From assembly GCA_024276195.1 (NCBI GenBank), contig JAJRXR010000066.1, positions 1 to 64,000 of the forward strand: a stretch of DNA of 64,000 bases, read 5' to 3'. The translations under genes and the position numbers were made by a program. This DNA comes from Planctomycetota bacterium. GTDB lineage: Bacteria > Planctomycetota > Phycisphaerae > Phycisphaerales > UBA1924. Every line of letters begins with the position of its first letter. The first letter of the stretch is position 1. Below are positions 47,676 through 56,031 of the stretch, piece by piece. The notes under the pieces were generated by a model that ran no database searches, had not been told where the DNA came from, and was given only the letters and a program-made list of their open reading frames with translations.

Positions 47676-49205
47676 CTACCGCCCGAGCGCCTCTTGCAAG
47701 GCCAGCAGGGCATAGGCCGTGATGAGGATCTCGTTGTCTTCCATCCACCGGCTGGACCGGACCGTGAAGCTCCCGTCCTCGTGCTGGAGCGAGGCGAGCG
47801 TGTTGATGATGTCGGCCCGCCAGTCGTGGTCGCGCTCGACGTACAGGACCGCGCGGGCGTCGAGGGTGATGTTGGACTTGCTAACCTCGGCGCCGCTGGC
47901 CTGCGCGTCGGTGCTTGAGCGCATCTCGGGGCGGTCGATGCGGTATCGACGCCCGTCTGTAAGCGTTCCTTCGTACGTCCCAATGACTCGTTGCGCTACG
48001 CCTCCGACGCTGACGCCGGATTCGGCGGTCGACACCGGCGTGATCTCGAACTCGAAGAAGGGTCGGTCGAGCACGAAGCGCTCGCCCGAATCAGCAACGG
48101 CGGTCGCGAGCTGGACCGTGTACGCCTCATCGCGGAGGGCCGAGACGCCTGGCTCCGCAGGGAACCGGACGTCGTACCGATCCATCTGGACCGAGGCGTC
48201 CCCGCCCCAGGCGCTCATCGCCCGGGCCATGGTGAGGTAGTAGTAGTACAGCCCGTCGTCGCCCAGGCCCGGGTTCTCGTCGAGAGTGTAGTGCTCGCTG
48301 ATCCAGCGGTGGGCCGCGACGACGCGCGGGTCGGTGCGATCCAGATCGGCGAAGATCAGGCTCTTGAACCCGGCGTAGGTCATCGAGCCGTACGCGCGCA
48401 GGCGGCTGACGCGCGTCCCATCATCAAGCGTTTCCTCAAACTCCCCCGCCTGGCTCTGCCCGACGAGCCCGTCGATCGACTCGCGGTTGGGCACCGTCGC
48501 GTAGATGAACCCGCCCTGGGACGAGCCGTCGGCGTAGGGCATGTCGTTGGTCGCGTCGAGCATCTGTGTGCGCGAGAGGAAGACGAGCGCTCGCTTGATC
48601 GCGGGATCGTCCGCAGCGACGCCCGTGTCGTGCATGGCCTGGAGGAAGAAGCTCAGGTTGGACAGGTCCGGGCGTCCGTGCTTGCCGTAGCCGACGCCGC
48701 CGTAGTACGGGTGGTCGCGCCCGACGGGCTCGTTGAAATCTGGCGCCTCGGCGTCCCACTCGCCGCCCTCGTGGTACTGGAGCCCGAGCAGGAAGCTGCG
48801 TCCGCGCGCCATGGCGCTGGTCGCCTCGGGCGTCTGGGCGGCGGCCAGGGCGGAGAGGCAGATGGAGGTGTTGTAGTTGGGGAGGATGACGTCGTAGATC
48901 CCGCCGTCGGGCTGCTGCATGGAGAGCATGTACTCGATGGCGCGTGAGACGTGCGCATCGCGGGCGTCGATGCGCGGGTCTTTGAGCATGGCGTTGACCA
49001 CCAGGCCCGTGATCGCGGGCAGGTTGGGACCGTCCAGGTTGTGGGCCCAGGCCCCGGTGGGCTGGTCCTGCGCATCGCGGAGATATTCAATCGCGCGGGC
49101 GGCAACCTCGCGCCCCGTCTGGCGGGTCGCGTCGTCGAGGGCGTCGCCCGCGGGCGCCAGGGCGCCGAGCGTGACGATGGCGGCTGCGAGCGTTGTGGGG
49201 ATCAT
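47676..49205 (-). CDS. secreted alpha-alpha toroid (terpene-cyclase/prenyltransferase-fold) protein
   Basis: Exported protein of 509 residues built from helical toroid repeats. A signal peptide is visible (MIPTTLAAAIVTLGALAPAG). Repeats with the QxDGG-like pattern include IEYMLSMQQPDGGIYDV, FLQAMHDTGVA, LKSLIFADLDRTDPRVVAAHRW and INTLASLQHEDGSFTV. No DxDD or zinc-binding motif of true cyclases or transferases is seen. A beta-rich segment (residues ~345-430, FFEFEITPVSTAESGVSVGG) interrupts the repeats. Similar planctomycete proteins are annotated as squalene-cyclase-like; function is unknown. The start is ATG 49205. Confidence 0.76.
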   Translation of the reverse strand: MIPTTLAAAIVTLGALAPAGDALDDATRQTGREVAARAIEYLRDAQDQPTGAWAHNLDGPNLPAITGLVVNAMLKDPRIDARDAHVSRAIEYMLSMQQPDGGIYDVILPNYNTSICLSALAAAQTPEATSAMARGRSFLLGLQYHEGGEWDAEAPDFNEPVGRDHPYYGGVGYGKHGRPDLSNLSFFLQAMHDTGVAADDPAIKRALVFLSRTQMLDATNDMPYADGSSQGGFIYATVPNRESIDGLVGQSQAGEFEETLDDGTRVSRLRAYGSMTYAGFKSLIFADLDRTDPRVVAAHRWISEHYTLDENPGLGDDGLYYYYLTMARAMSAWGGDASVQMDRYDVRFPAEPGVSALRDEAYTVQLATAVADSGERFVLDRPFFEFEITPVSTAESGVSVGGVAQRVIGTYEGTLTDGRRYRIDRPEMRSSTDAQASGAEVSKSNITLDARAVLYVERDHDWRADIINTLASLQHEDGSFTVRSSRWMEDNEILITAYALLALQEALGR

Positions 49206-49456
49206 GCGTTGCCTCCGCAGGGGTATTCCGGGACAGGGGGGCGCCGGTTGCCGCTCGGGTGGGGTTCGGGTCGGGGAGGGACGATGGGGGGCGCCCCCGG
49301 CTCGGGAAGCCCCGGGGAAAGAGCGATCCGCCCGTCGGGGCGAAAAAGAGCGCATACTCATGCTCCGAAGGGCAGAACCGGGGACATTACGCCCGCCCCG
49401 CCTTGAGTTCCTGGCGGTGTGGTCCGATCATGCGAGAGAAGAAGGTACGCGCACGG

Positions 49457-50854
49457 ATGGCGGACGCCGCAGAACAGCCTGGGGGCGAGCACGATCTCGA
49501 GTCACATCTCGAGTCATTGCTCGGAGAGATTGAAGCTACCCAGCACGAGGTAGAGGCGCGATCGCCCGGCGCCGATCCAGAGCCCCAAACAGAGACCGCT
49601 GAATCGAGTGACGTGATCCAGACGGACGTTGCTGATCCTGCGGACGAGACGGGCAACGCCGAAGATGCGACGCTCGAAGCGCTCTCCGAGATCGAGGCGG
49701 ACCTGGGCGACCTCATGGAGGCGATCTGTGAGCTGAGCGACCCCGACATCGCGCACGAGCCGCTGGTCGAGGCCGAACTGCCCGAAGACAGCGAGGAGCC
49801 CGATGCCAGTGCCGATGAGGCGCAGGCGGAGCCCGAGGTCCCAGAGGATCTGGCGAGCAGCATCGCCGACGAGATTCTGAGCGAGCCCGACGCGCCCATG
49901 AGCAAACCCGAGAGCGAGCCCGAGAGCGCTGCGCCGGCGGACGCGGACGATGGGTTCGGGCTGGGGATTGACGACATCGCCGGGAGCATCGAGCAGTTGC
50001 TCGGCGGCGAGCCCGAAGCCGAAGCCGAAGCCGAAGCGAAGCCGGACGCGGACGCACAGGCGCCCGAGGTTGCGGGCGAGGGCGAGGCCGAAGCGCCCGA
50101 GGTCGTGGACGCTTCATCGGGCGATTCGCTCGACGACATGCTGGCCGCAGCGAGCGAGGAGCTTCTCGATGATGAAGTCTCAAACCCGGCGCCCGTCAGC
50201 ACGCCCGAACCCGAGGCGCCCGCTGCGCCCCAAGACGACGACGAGCCCGAGGCGAACGCCGACATCGGCGCCGAGCTGATCGACGCGGTCGAGCAGCTTG
50301 GCGACTCGTTGGCGGGCGAGGCGCAGGCGCCGGCTGAAGAATCGGGCGTTGAGTCCGACGAGGCGAGCGCGGGGATGGTCGAGATCCCGGGCGCAGCGCC
50401 GAGCGCCGATACCAATGCCGATGAGCCCGAGGCGGAGCCCGCACCAGCAGAAGAGGCAAGCAAAACGCCCGAACCCGAGCCCGAGCCAGCCCCGGCGACG
50501 ACCGAAGAGCTGATCGCCCCTGCCGGCGAGCTGGCGCCCCCCACCGGGAGGCTCGCGCCGCTCATCATCGCCTGGCGGCGGACGAAACGCACGCTCGGGC
50601 CGGTCGCGAGCATCGCGGAGCAGCGCATTGTCCCGGCGCTGGCCGACGCGGCCCTGGCGATCGGCAAGCCCCTGCGTGAGAAGCCCAAGTCGGTGCGCGA
50701 CACCGTCGGGTGGATCGCACTCTACACGGCGTTCCTGGCGCTGTGCCTCTGGATCTTCGCGCTCGGGTTCCGCTCGCCGGCGCCCCCGGACGTGGGCGAC
50801 ACGGGCGTGCGCATCGTCAACCCGGACGGTGCGGCGAGCGCGTCGGTCCCGTAA
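49457..50854 (+). CDS. acidic, tail-anchored hypothetical protein
   Basis: Unrecognised protein of 465 residues dominated by Glu, Asp, Ala and Pro, with coding repeats such as EPEAEAEAEAKPDADAQ; residues ~10-360 are low complexity and predicted disordered. A short conserved-looking region near the end (LAPLIIAWRRTKRTLGPVAS...REKPKSVRDTVGW) precedes a single C-terminal membrane segment (IALYTAFLALCLWIFALGF), with ~25 residues beyond it. An upstream ATG at 49430 is a possible start; 49457 has AGAAGAAGG 11 bases before it. It is divergent from the toroid gene (about 250 bases between starts). Confidence 0.7.
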   Translation: MADAAEQPGGEHDLESHLESLLGEIEATQHEVEARSPGADPEPQTETAESSDVIQTDVADPADETGNAEDATLEALSEIEADLGDLMEAICELSDPDIAHEPLVEAELPEDSEEPDASADEAQAEPEVPEDLASSIADEILSEPDAPMSKPESEPESAAPADADDGFGLGIDDIAGSIEQLLGGEPEAEAEAEAKPDADAQAPEVAGEGEAEAPEVVDASSGDSLDDMLAAASEELLDDEVSNPAPVSTPEPEAPAAPQDDDEPEANADIGAELIDAVEQLGDSLAGEAQAPAEESGVESDEASAGMVEIPGAAPSADTNADEPEAEPAPAEEASKTPEPEPEPAPATTEELIAPAGELAPPTGRLAPLIIAWRRTKRTLGPVASIAEQRIVPALADAALAIGKPLREKPKSVRDTVGWIALYTAFLALCLWIFALGFRSPAPPDVGDTGVRIVNPDGAASASVP

Positions 50855-50880
50855 AGAAAGCCGAGAACCCCCGTGGCGAC

Positions 50881-52083
50881 TCAGTTCGGGTCCGGCGACG
50901 GAGCGAAGACCGGCGCGGCTTTCTGCGCCAGGGTGTTGCGCCAGTCGGTGTTGAGCCGCTCGAACGAGACGCCGAAGACGCTGTGCGAGGCCTCGTCGAG
51001 CGAGACGCCGCGGGTCATCATGGTGATCCACTCGTTGCGGGCGGGGTCGCCGAAGCGTTCGGTGATATACCCGATCATGTGCCGCCCCTGGATGTAGACC
51101 CAGATCCCGTACGCCTCGGCCTCGCCGCGAAAGTCCGCGAGCTGTTCCCAGCGTTTGAGTTCGCCATCGCGCGCCCACATGTTGACCAGGCGATCAGCGC
51201 GGTCGGAGCCCGAGGTCACCCCGTCCGCCGCGTGCTCGGCCACGCCCTCGAGCACCCACCACGCCACGTCCGTCGCCCGGTCGCCCAGGATGAACGTCAC
51301 CGCGTGCGCGTACTCGTGCGCCAGCAGCCGCTTGAGCCCGTGCGGCCTGAGCGACTCGCCCGCGAGCAGCTTGATCGCCTCGCCCGGCTCGTTCCACCCG
51401 CCGAGAGGTTCCGTGTACGACAGATAGATCGACGCCTGCAGGTGCTCCATCGACTGGTAGATCTTGATCTGCTGCTCGCGCGCGTTCTCGACCCCGAACA
51501 TGGTGTCCACCGACGCGCGCACCGCGGGCATCAGCTCGACGATCTGGAGCGCAACGGGGAGCTGCTCATCGACCGCCATCGCGCGGTTGGGCGCGCCCTC
51601 GCGATCATCGTGGACAATGTTCCAGTGCTCGCCCGCGTAGAACCACGCCCCGTCCACCCCGTCCTCCGCCCCCGTCCCTGTCATGGGCTCAAAGCGGGCG
51701 ACAAAGCGCACCTCACGCCACGGGCGGCGTTCGCTCATCCGCCAGCGCATCGACAGCTCGCCCGTCGCCCAGCCGAACTCGCTCACCTCGAGCTCCTCCG
51801 GCTGGACAAGGCGGAGTTTGAACCCGACGACGGGGTGCTCGCGCAGGTCCGCCGCCCAGGCGCGCTGCTCGTACAGGAAGACCGGGTCATGGGGCGAGAC
51901 ATGCGAGAGATACCCGCCGATGTCGCTGTCTTCGACCGCGGTTGTCATGTCGGCGAGGAGCTGGGTGATTGAGCGGAGGGCGACTGAAGCGTCATCCTGA
52001 CAACTCGCCCGCGCAGAGAGCACGAACGTCAAAAACATGACCAGCCGGAACATCACACTGAAATGGCTCGATCTAGTCGGCAT
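50881..52083 (-). CDS. secreted gluzincin-like metallopeptidase
   Basis: Predicted exported peptidase-MA-like protein, 400 residues from the ATG at 52083. The signal segment is MFRLVMFLTFVLSARASC, which could be a lipobox (S-A-R-A-S-C) of weak fit. The catalytic motif is RLLAHEYAHAVTF (HExxH), and the third zinc ligand Glu lies in WWVLEGVAEHAAD. The N-terminal ~120 residues are unrecognised. The start overlaps the upstream gene's stop by 11 bases; ATG 52053, closer to the signal core, is an alternative. It is convergent with the acidic tail-anchored protein. Confidence 0.72.
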   Translation of the reverse strand: MPTRSSHFSVMFRLVMFLTFVLSARASCQDDASVALRSITQLLADMTTAVEDSDIGGYLSHVSPHDPVFLYEQRAWAADLREHPVVGFKLRLVQPEELEVSEFGWATGELSMRWRMSERRPWREVRFVARFEPMTGTGAEDGVDGAWFYAGEHWNIVHDDREGAPNRAMAVDEQLPVALQIVELMPAVRASVDTMFGVENAREQQIKIYQSMEHLQASIYLSYTEPLGGWNEPGEAIKLLAGESLRPHGLKRLLAHEYAHAVTFILGDRATDVAWWVLEGVAEHAADGVTSGSDRADRLVNMWARDGELKRWEQLADFRGEAEAYGIWVYIQGRHMIGYITERFGDPARNEWITMMTRGVSLDEASHSVFGVSFERLNTDWRNTLAQKAAPVFAPSPDPN

Positions 52084-53161
52084 CAGCAAGTCTCTCTGCG
52101 AGTTTCGTTGCGCGATCGCGCACCCGTTCAACCACTTGAAATGAGCGAATAAACCTTGGCGCCAGGAATATCGCTGTTTCTCCATACACGCCCGATTGGG
52201 CTTCCATCTCGATCAACTGCAGATTGACAGCACAATCGGGCTGATCCCAAACGGCGAGAACCTCATCGTACATAGCCTGAATCGATTCTGTTTGCTCAAT
52301 CAGCGTGCCCGTCAGATGGAGGCTCAGCTCGAGTTTCAGATCTGGCTCGGTATCCCACGAGAACCCATTGCTTTTGAATGGAAGTAAAACTATCGAGATC
52401 GAGGTCTGGGACCGCTCCATCCGAATCGCCTGCCGCATTCCTAAATCCCAGGTGCTCGCCCATCGCAACTCTGGCTCAATGCTGGCGAGGTCCGCCTTGG
52501 TCACGAGCCCACTGTCGAGCAACCGCTCCGCCCAGCCAATCGCATGCTCGATGATCGCGCCAGCGATAAAACTGCTGATCAACTGCCGATCGCTGCTGAT
52601 GTGATTGGCGATGGCGAACATGGCGACAATCCGTTCGACCGCATCGGCGCTGTCTCCGTCGATTGCCTTCAGGTACGCATCCGTTCCCAAGAGTCTCACG
52701 GACTTGCGCATCCACCCCACGTGCATCGAACGCGCGTAGAAACCCTCTTCATACGCGAACCCAAAGTCACACTCGGTGTAGCGTGAAACGCGGATCACAC
52801 CCGCGATAAATTCCTGAAATGATGTGTCTTCGAGTACTGATCTTTGCGATGGGCTGAGTTCGCCGCTCAAGTTATCCAGGTCCAACTCCACGTCATCAGC
52901 CGCCTGAACAGCCTCCGGATCTGCCCATTGCCAGACTTGCCAATACCGCAGCGCCGCGTTCTGCCCGCCCGGGTCTTGCTGCCGCTCCGCAAAGAGCGCG
53001 AGCACTTCATTCCGGAGCCATAGGTTTGGTGAGTTCCGGAGGAGCGCGTACATGCCGAAGGCTGTTCCCAGCGCAAAGAAGAGCGCTGCGACACCGGCAT
53101 ACTTCAGCGCAAAGAACAGCACCCGGCGAAGTGTCCAGCGTCGTTTTTGCTCTTCCATCAT
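52073..53161 (-). CDS. hypothetical single-pass membrane protein
   Basis: Unrecognised protein of 362 residues. One hydrophobic segment near residues 14-35 (LFFALKYAGVAALFFALGTAF) follows a basic start ([13 protein letters not shown]), so the bulk is probably periplasmic. That part is helical, with no catalytic motif. The ATG at 53161 overlaps the asnS stop (TGATG), so translation is probably coupled; an ATG one codon later is an alternative. Base composition is less GC-rich than in asnS. It precedes the gluzincin-like gene, whose start overlaps its stop. Confidence 0.66.
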   Translation of the reverse strand: MMEEQKRRWTLRRVLFFALKYAGVAALFFALGTAFGMYALLRNSPNLWLRNEVLALFAERQQDPGGQNAALRYWQVWQWADPEAVQAADDVELDLDNLSGELSPSQRSVLEDTSFQEFIAGVIRVSRYTECDFGFAYEEGFYARSMHVGWMRKSVRLLGTDAYLKAIDGDSADAVERIVAMFAIANHISSDRQLISSFIAGAIIEHAIGWAERLLDSGLVTKADLASIEPELRWASTWDLGMRQAIRMERSQTSISIVLLPFKSNGFSWDTEPDLKLELSLHLTGTLIEQTESIQAMYDEVLAVWDQPDCAVNLQLIEMEAQSGVYGETAIFLAPRFIRSFQVVERVRDRATKLAERLADAD

Positions 53162-54621
53162 CAAAACTCCGCCTGCCGCGGCGCCCTCGGGAACGGGATC
53201 ACGTCGCGGATGTTCTTCATGCCGGTGCAGAACTGGATCAGGCGCTCGAACCCGAGCCCGAACCCGGCGTGGGGGACAGTCCCGTAGCGGCGCAGGTCGC
53301 GGTACCACCAGTATTCGTGCGGGTCCAGGCCCATCTCTTTGATGCGGGCGTCGAGGACGTCGAGTCGTTCTTCGCGCTGGGAGCCGCCGATGAGCTCGCC
53401 GATGCCGGGGACCAGCGTGTCCATCGCGGCCACGGTCTGGCCCGGGGCGGAGTCTGTTCCCTCGTCGTTGAGGCGCATGTAGAACGCCTTGATTGATTTC
53501 GGGTAGTTGATCACATGGATCGGTCGCTTGAAGTGCTCCTCGGTCAAAAAGCGTTCATGCTCGGACTGCATGTCCGCGCCCCACGAGACCGGGTACTCCC
53601 ATTTCTTGCCGGATTTTTCGAGGATGTCGATCGCCTCGGTGTACGTCACCGTCTTGAACGGCGCCTCGATGATGGACCGAAGCCTTTCGACGATGCCCGG
53701 CTCGATCCGCAGATCAAAGAACGCCATGTCGTCCGCCCGGCGTTCGAGCAGATCGGCAAACAGGTACTTGAGCATGTCCTCGGCCAGCTTGGCGCTATCC
53801 GCCAGATCCGCGAACGCGATCTCTGGCTCGACCATCCAGAACTCGGCCAGGTGCCTGCTCGTGTTGCTGTTCTCCGCCCGGAACGTCGGCCCGAACGTGT
53901 AGACCTTGCTCAGCGCCTGGCAGTACGTCTCGACGTTGAGCTGCCCCGACACGGTCAGGAACGTCGCGCGACCGAAGAAATCTTTGTCGTAATCGACCCC
54001 GCCCTCCCCCGGTGGCACGGGCGTCCCGCCCGTGGTCTCTTTCCTCGGCACGTTCTCCATGTCCAGCGTCGTCACCCGGAACATCTGCCCCGCGCCCTCG
54101 GCGTCGGACGTCGAGATGATCGGCGTGTGGATCCAGTTGAACCCGCGCTCATCAAAGAACCTGTGTATCCCCGCCGCCAGCGTGTGGCGCACCCGCGCCA
54201 CGGCGCCGAACGTGTTGGTCCGCACGCGCAGGTGGGCCTGCTCGCGCAGGTACTCCATCGTGTGACGCTTCTGGGGGACGGGGTAGGTGTCCGGGTCCTC
54301 GACCCAGCCGATGACCCGGACCTCGCTGGCCTGGAGCTCGACGCTCTGGCCCTTGCCCTTGGACTCGACGAGCACGCCGGTCGCCTCGATGGAGCACCCG
54401 GTTGTCAGGCGGGCGACCTCGGACTCGTAGTTGGGCAGGTCGTTCTTGGCGACGACCTGGATCGCGTCGAAGCAGGTCCCGTCGTGGAGCTGGATGAAGC
54501 TCAGCCCGCCGCCAGCCTTGGAGTCGCGCCGCGTGCGCACCCAGCCCTTGAGGGTGATCTCGGCGCCGGGCTCGCTGGCCAGGGCCTCTTTGACAGTTGT
54601 CCACACCGTTGATTCGGGCAT
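53161..54621 (-). CDS. asnS: asparaginyl-tRNA synthetase
   Basis: Class IIb synthetase charging tRNA-Asn, 486 residues. The N-terminal OB-fold anticodon domain starts [21 protein letters not shown]. Motif 2 is [20 protein letters not shown], motif 3 is [21 protein letters not shown], and [21 protein letters not shown] leads into the catalytic core. An in-frame single repeat arm near residues 196-204 encodes [10 protein letters not shown] just before the conserved [19 protein letters not shown]. The ATG at 54621 is chosen; the long open frame to 55431 is a shadow of rlmN. It has GlnRS alongside AsnRS, so both amides are charged directly. Confidence 0.96.
   Translation of the reverse strand: MPESTVWTTVKEALASEPGAEITLKGWVRTRRDSKAGGGLSFIQLHDGTCFDAIQVVAKNDLPNYESEVARLTTGCSIEATGVLVESKGKGQSVELQASEVRVIGWVEDPDTYPVPQKRHTMEYLREQAHLRVRTNTFGAVARVRHTLAAGIHRFFDERGFNWIHTPIISTSDAEGAGQMFRVTTLDMENVPRKETTGGTPVPPGEGGVDYDKDFFGRATFLTVSGQLNVETYCQALSKVYTFGPTFRAENSNTSRHLAEFWMVEPEIAFADLADSAKLAEDMLKYLFADLLERRADDMAFFDLRIEPGIVERLRSIIEAPFKTVTYTEAIDILEKSGKKWEYPVSWGADMQSEHERFLTEEHFKRPIHVINYPKSIKAFYMRLNDEGTDSAPGQTVAAMDTLVPGIGELIGGSQREERLDVLDARIKEMGLDPHEYWWYRDLRRYGTVPHAGFGLGFERLIQFCTGMKNIRDVIPFPRAPRQAEF
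54011..54035. repeat. palindromic repeat arm, family 2, in frame inside asnS
   Basis: A single 25-base arm containing GGCACGGGCGTCCCGCCCGT. The core CACGGGCG-TCC-CGCCCGTG is a perfect hairpin. It is translated on the minus strand as [10 protein letters not shown]. No second arm lies within ~100 bases on either side. Confidence 0.85.
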
Positions 54622-54765
54622 CGGTCGGGCTCCTCGCTCAAGGGGCGATGGTAGCCGGGACTCGGGAATCGGCGGGGGCTCGGCGCTATTGGACGAGGGA
54701 CAGGCGAGGGACGAGCGAGCCGGGCGCGTACCATCGGCCCACCCCCAAAGCGGCGGGCGAACGAC

Positions 54766-56010
54766 ATGGACACCCCCCCCGAGAACCCGACCCCCCTGGG
54801 CATGACCCGCGACGGGTTCGCCAATGCCTGCGCCCAGCGGGGCCTCTCCGCCCAGAACGCCCGCCTCGCCTACGCCCGCTTCTTCCGTCAGCGCGACGCC
54901 TCGCTCCTGCCCGCGTTCGCCCGGGTCGAGATCGCCCCGGTCGTCAAACAACTCGACGAGCCCTGCGACGAGGGGATCACGACCAAGTTTGTCCAGCGCC
55001 TCGACCGCCCCGAGACGGGGCGGCTCGCGGAGCAAGGCCTGCCCCACCTTGATATCGAGAGCGTGATTATCCCGATGATCGGGCGAACCGGGCGCAAGGG
55101 GCACACGCTGTGCGTCTCGAGCCAGATCGGGTGCGCGATGGGGTGCGGGTTCTGCGAGACGGCCCAGATGGGCCTCGTCCGGTCGCTCAGCGCCGCCGAG
55201 ATCGTCGGGCAGTGGTGGGCGGCCCGAGAGTTGCTGCTTTGTGAATCCGGTGGGACAGGCGTCTCGCCTGTCTGTATCCCTGTTGCAGGCGCGCAGATGA
55301 CAGGCGGGACGCCTGCCCCACCAGATCAGAACCCACCGGCGCCGATCGACAACATCGTCTTCATGGGCATGGGCGAGCCACTGGACAACCTCGACGAGGT
55401 GCTCAAGGCGATCGCGTGCCTGGCGGACCACTCCGGCCCGTGCGTGCCGATGAGCTCGATCACGGTCTCGACGGTCGGGCGGGTCGATGGGCTACGCAGG
55501 CTCGTCGAGGTGGTCCAGCGGGAGGGGTGGAAGCGACTCGGCATCGCGATCTCGGTCAACGCGCCCAACGACGAGGTGCGCAACGAGATCATGCCGCTGA
55601 ACAAAAAATGGGGGATGGAGGAGCTGCGGGAGGTGATCGAGGATCTGGTGCGGGTGCGGGCGAGCCGGAAGGTGTTGTTCGAGTATGTTCTGATCCCGGG
55701 CGTGAACGATTCGGACGAGCACGCGCGCGAGCTGGGCGCGTGGCTCAGGCCGTTCATCCGGACCGAGACCCAGGGGCACATCGGTTTGCTCAACGTCATC
55801 CCGTACAACCCGAGGCGGGACTCGCCCTGGCCCGCGCCCAGCGAGGGCGATGTGTCGCGGTTCATCGGGGCGATGAGCGCCCAGGGAGTGTACGTCAAAC
55901 GCCGGCGGACCAAGGGGCGGACGCAGATGGCCGCGTGCGGGCAGCTCGGGACCGCCGAGATCCGCAGGCGAAACTTCACGCCGATGACCACCAATGGTTC
56001 TTCAAGCTAA
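54766..56010 (+). CDS. rlmN: dual-specificity RNA methyltransferase RlmN
   Basis: Radical SAM enzyme that methylates C2 of A2503 in 23S rRNA and A37 in some tRNAs. The 4Fe-4S cluster motif is CAMGCGFC (Cys123, Cys127, Cys130) in [15 protein letters not shown], followed by [15 protein letters not shown] (SAM-binding GEP). [12 protein letters not shown] and [23 protein letters not shown] are also present, and the active-site Cys near the C terminus is in [10 protein letters not shown]. At 414 residues it is slightly longer than usual because of an in-frame palindromic repeat (residues ~162-186, GTGVSPV...TGGTPAPP) between the cluster region and the GEP motif. The ATG at 54766 lies 145 bases from the divergent asnS start. 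Confidence 0.95.
   Translation: MDTPPENPTPLGMTRDGFANACAQRGLSAQNARLAYARFFRQRDASLLPAFARVEIAPVVKQLDEPCDEGITTKFVQRLDRPETGRLAEQGLPHLDIESVIIPMIGRTGRKGHTLCVSSQIGCAMGCGFCETAQMGLVRSLSAAEIVGQWWAARELLLCESGGTGVSPVCIPVAGAQMTGGTPAPPDQNPPAPIDNIVFMGMGEPLDNLDEVLKAIACLADHSGPCVPMSSITVSTVGRVDGLRRLVEVVQREGWKRLGIAISVNAPNDEVRNEIMPLNKKWGMEELREVIEDLVRVRASRKVLFEYVLIPGVNDSDEHARELGAWLRPFIRTETQGHIGLLNVIPYNPRRDSPWPAPSEGDVSRFIGAMSAQGVYVKRRRTKGRTQMAACGQLGTAEIRRRNFTPMTTNGSSS
55249..55322. repeat. palindromic repeat, family 2, in frame inside rlmN
   Basis: Inverted arms at 55249-55274 (core GGGACAGGCGTCTCGCCTGT) and 55294-55322 (core ACAGGCGGGACGCCTGCCCC), complementary with about two mismatches in 22 bases. Translated as GTGVSPV and TGGTPAPP. 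The same arm type occurs between genes at 22862-22940. Confidence 0.9.
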
Positions 56011-56031
56011 CGTGGCTCTTCAAGCGAACTC

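Noticed and set aside
54622-55431. Extended N terminus of asnS into rlmN
   Set aside because: Family AsnS starts near the ATG at 54621; the extension is antisense to rlmN, and the reading through the repeat there is incidental.
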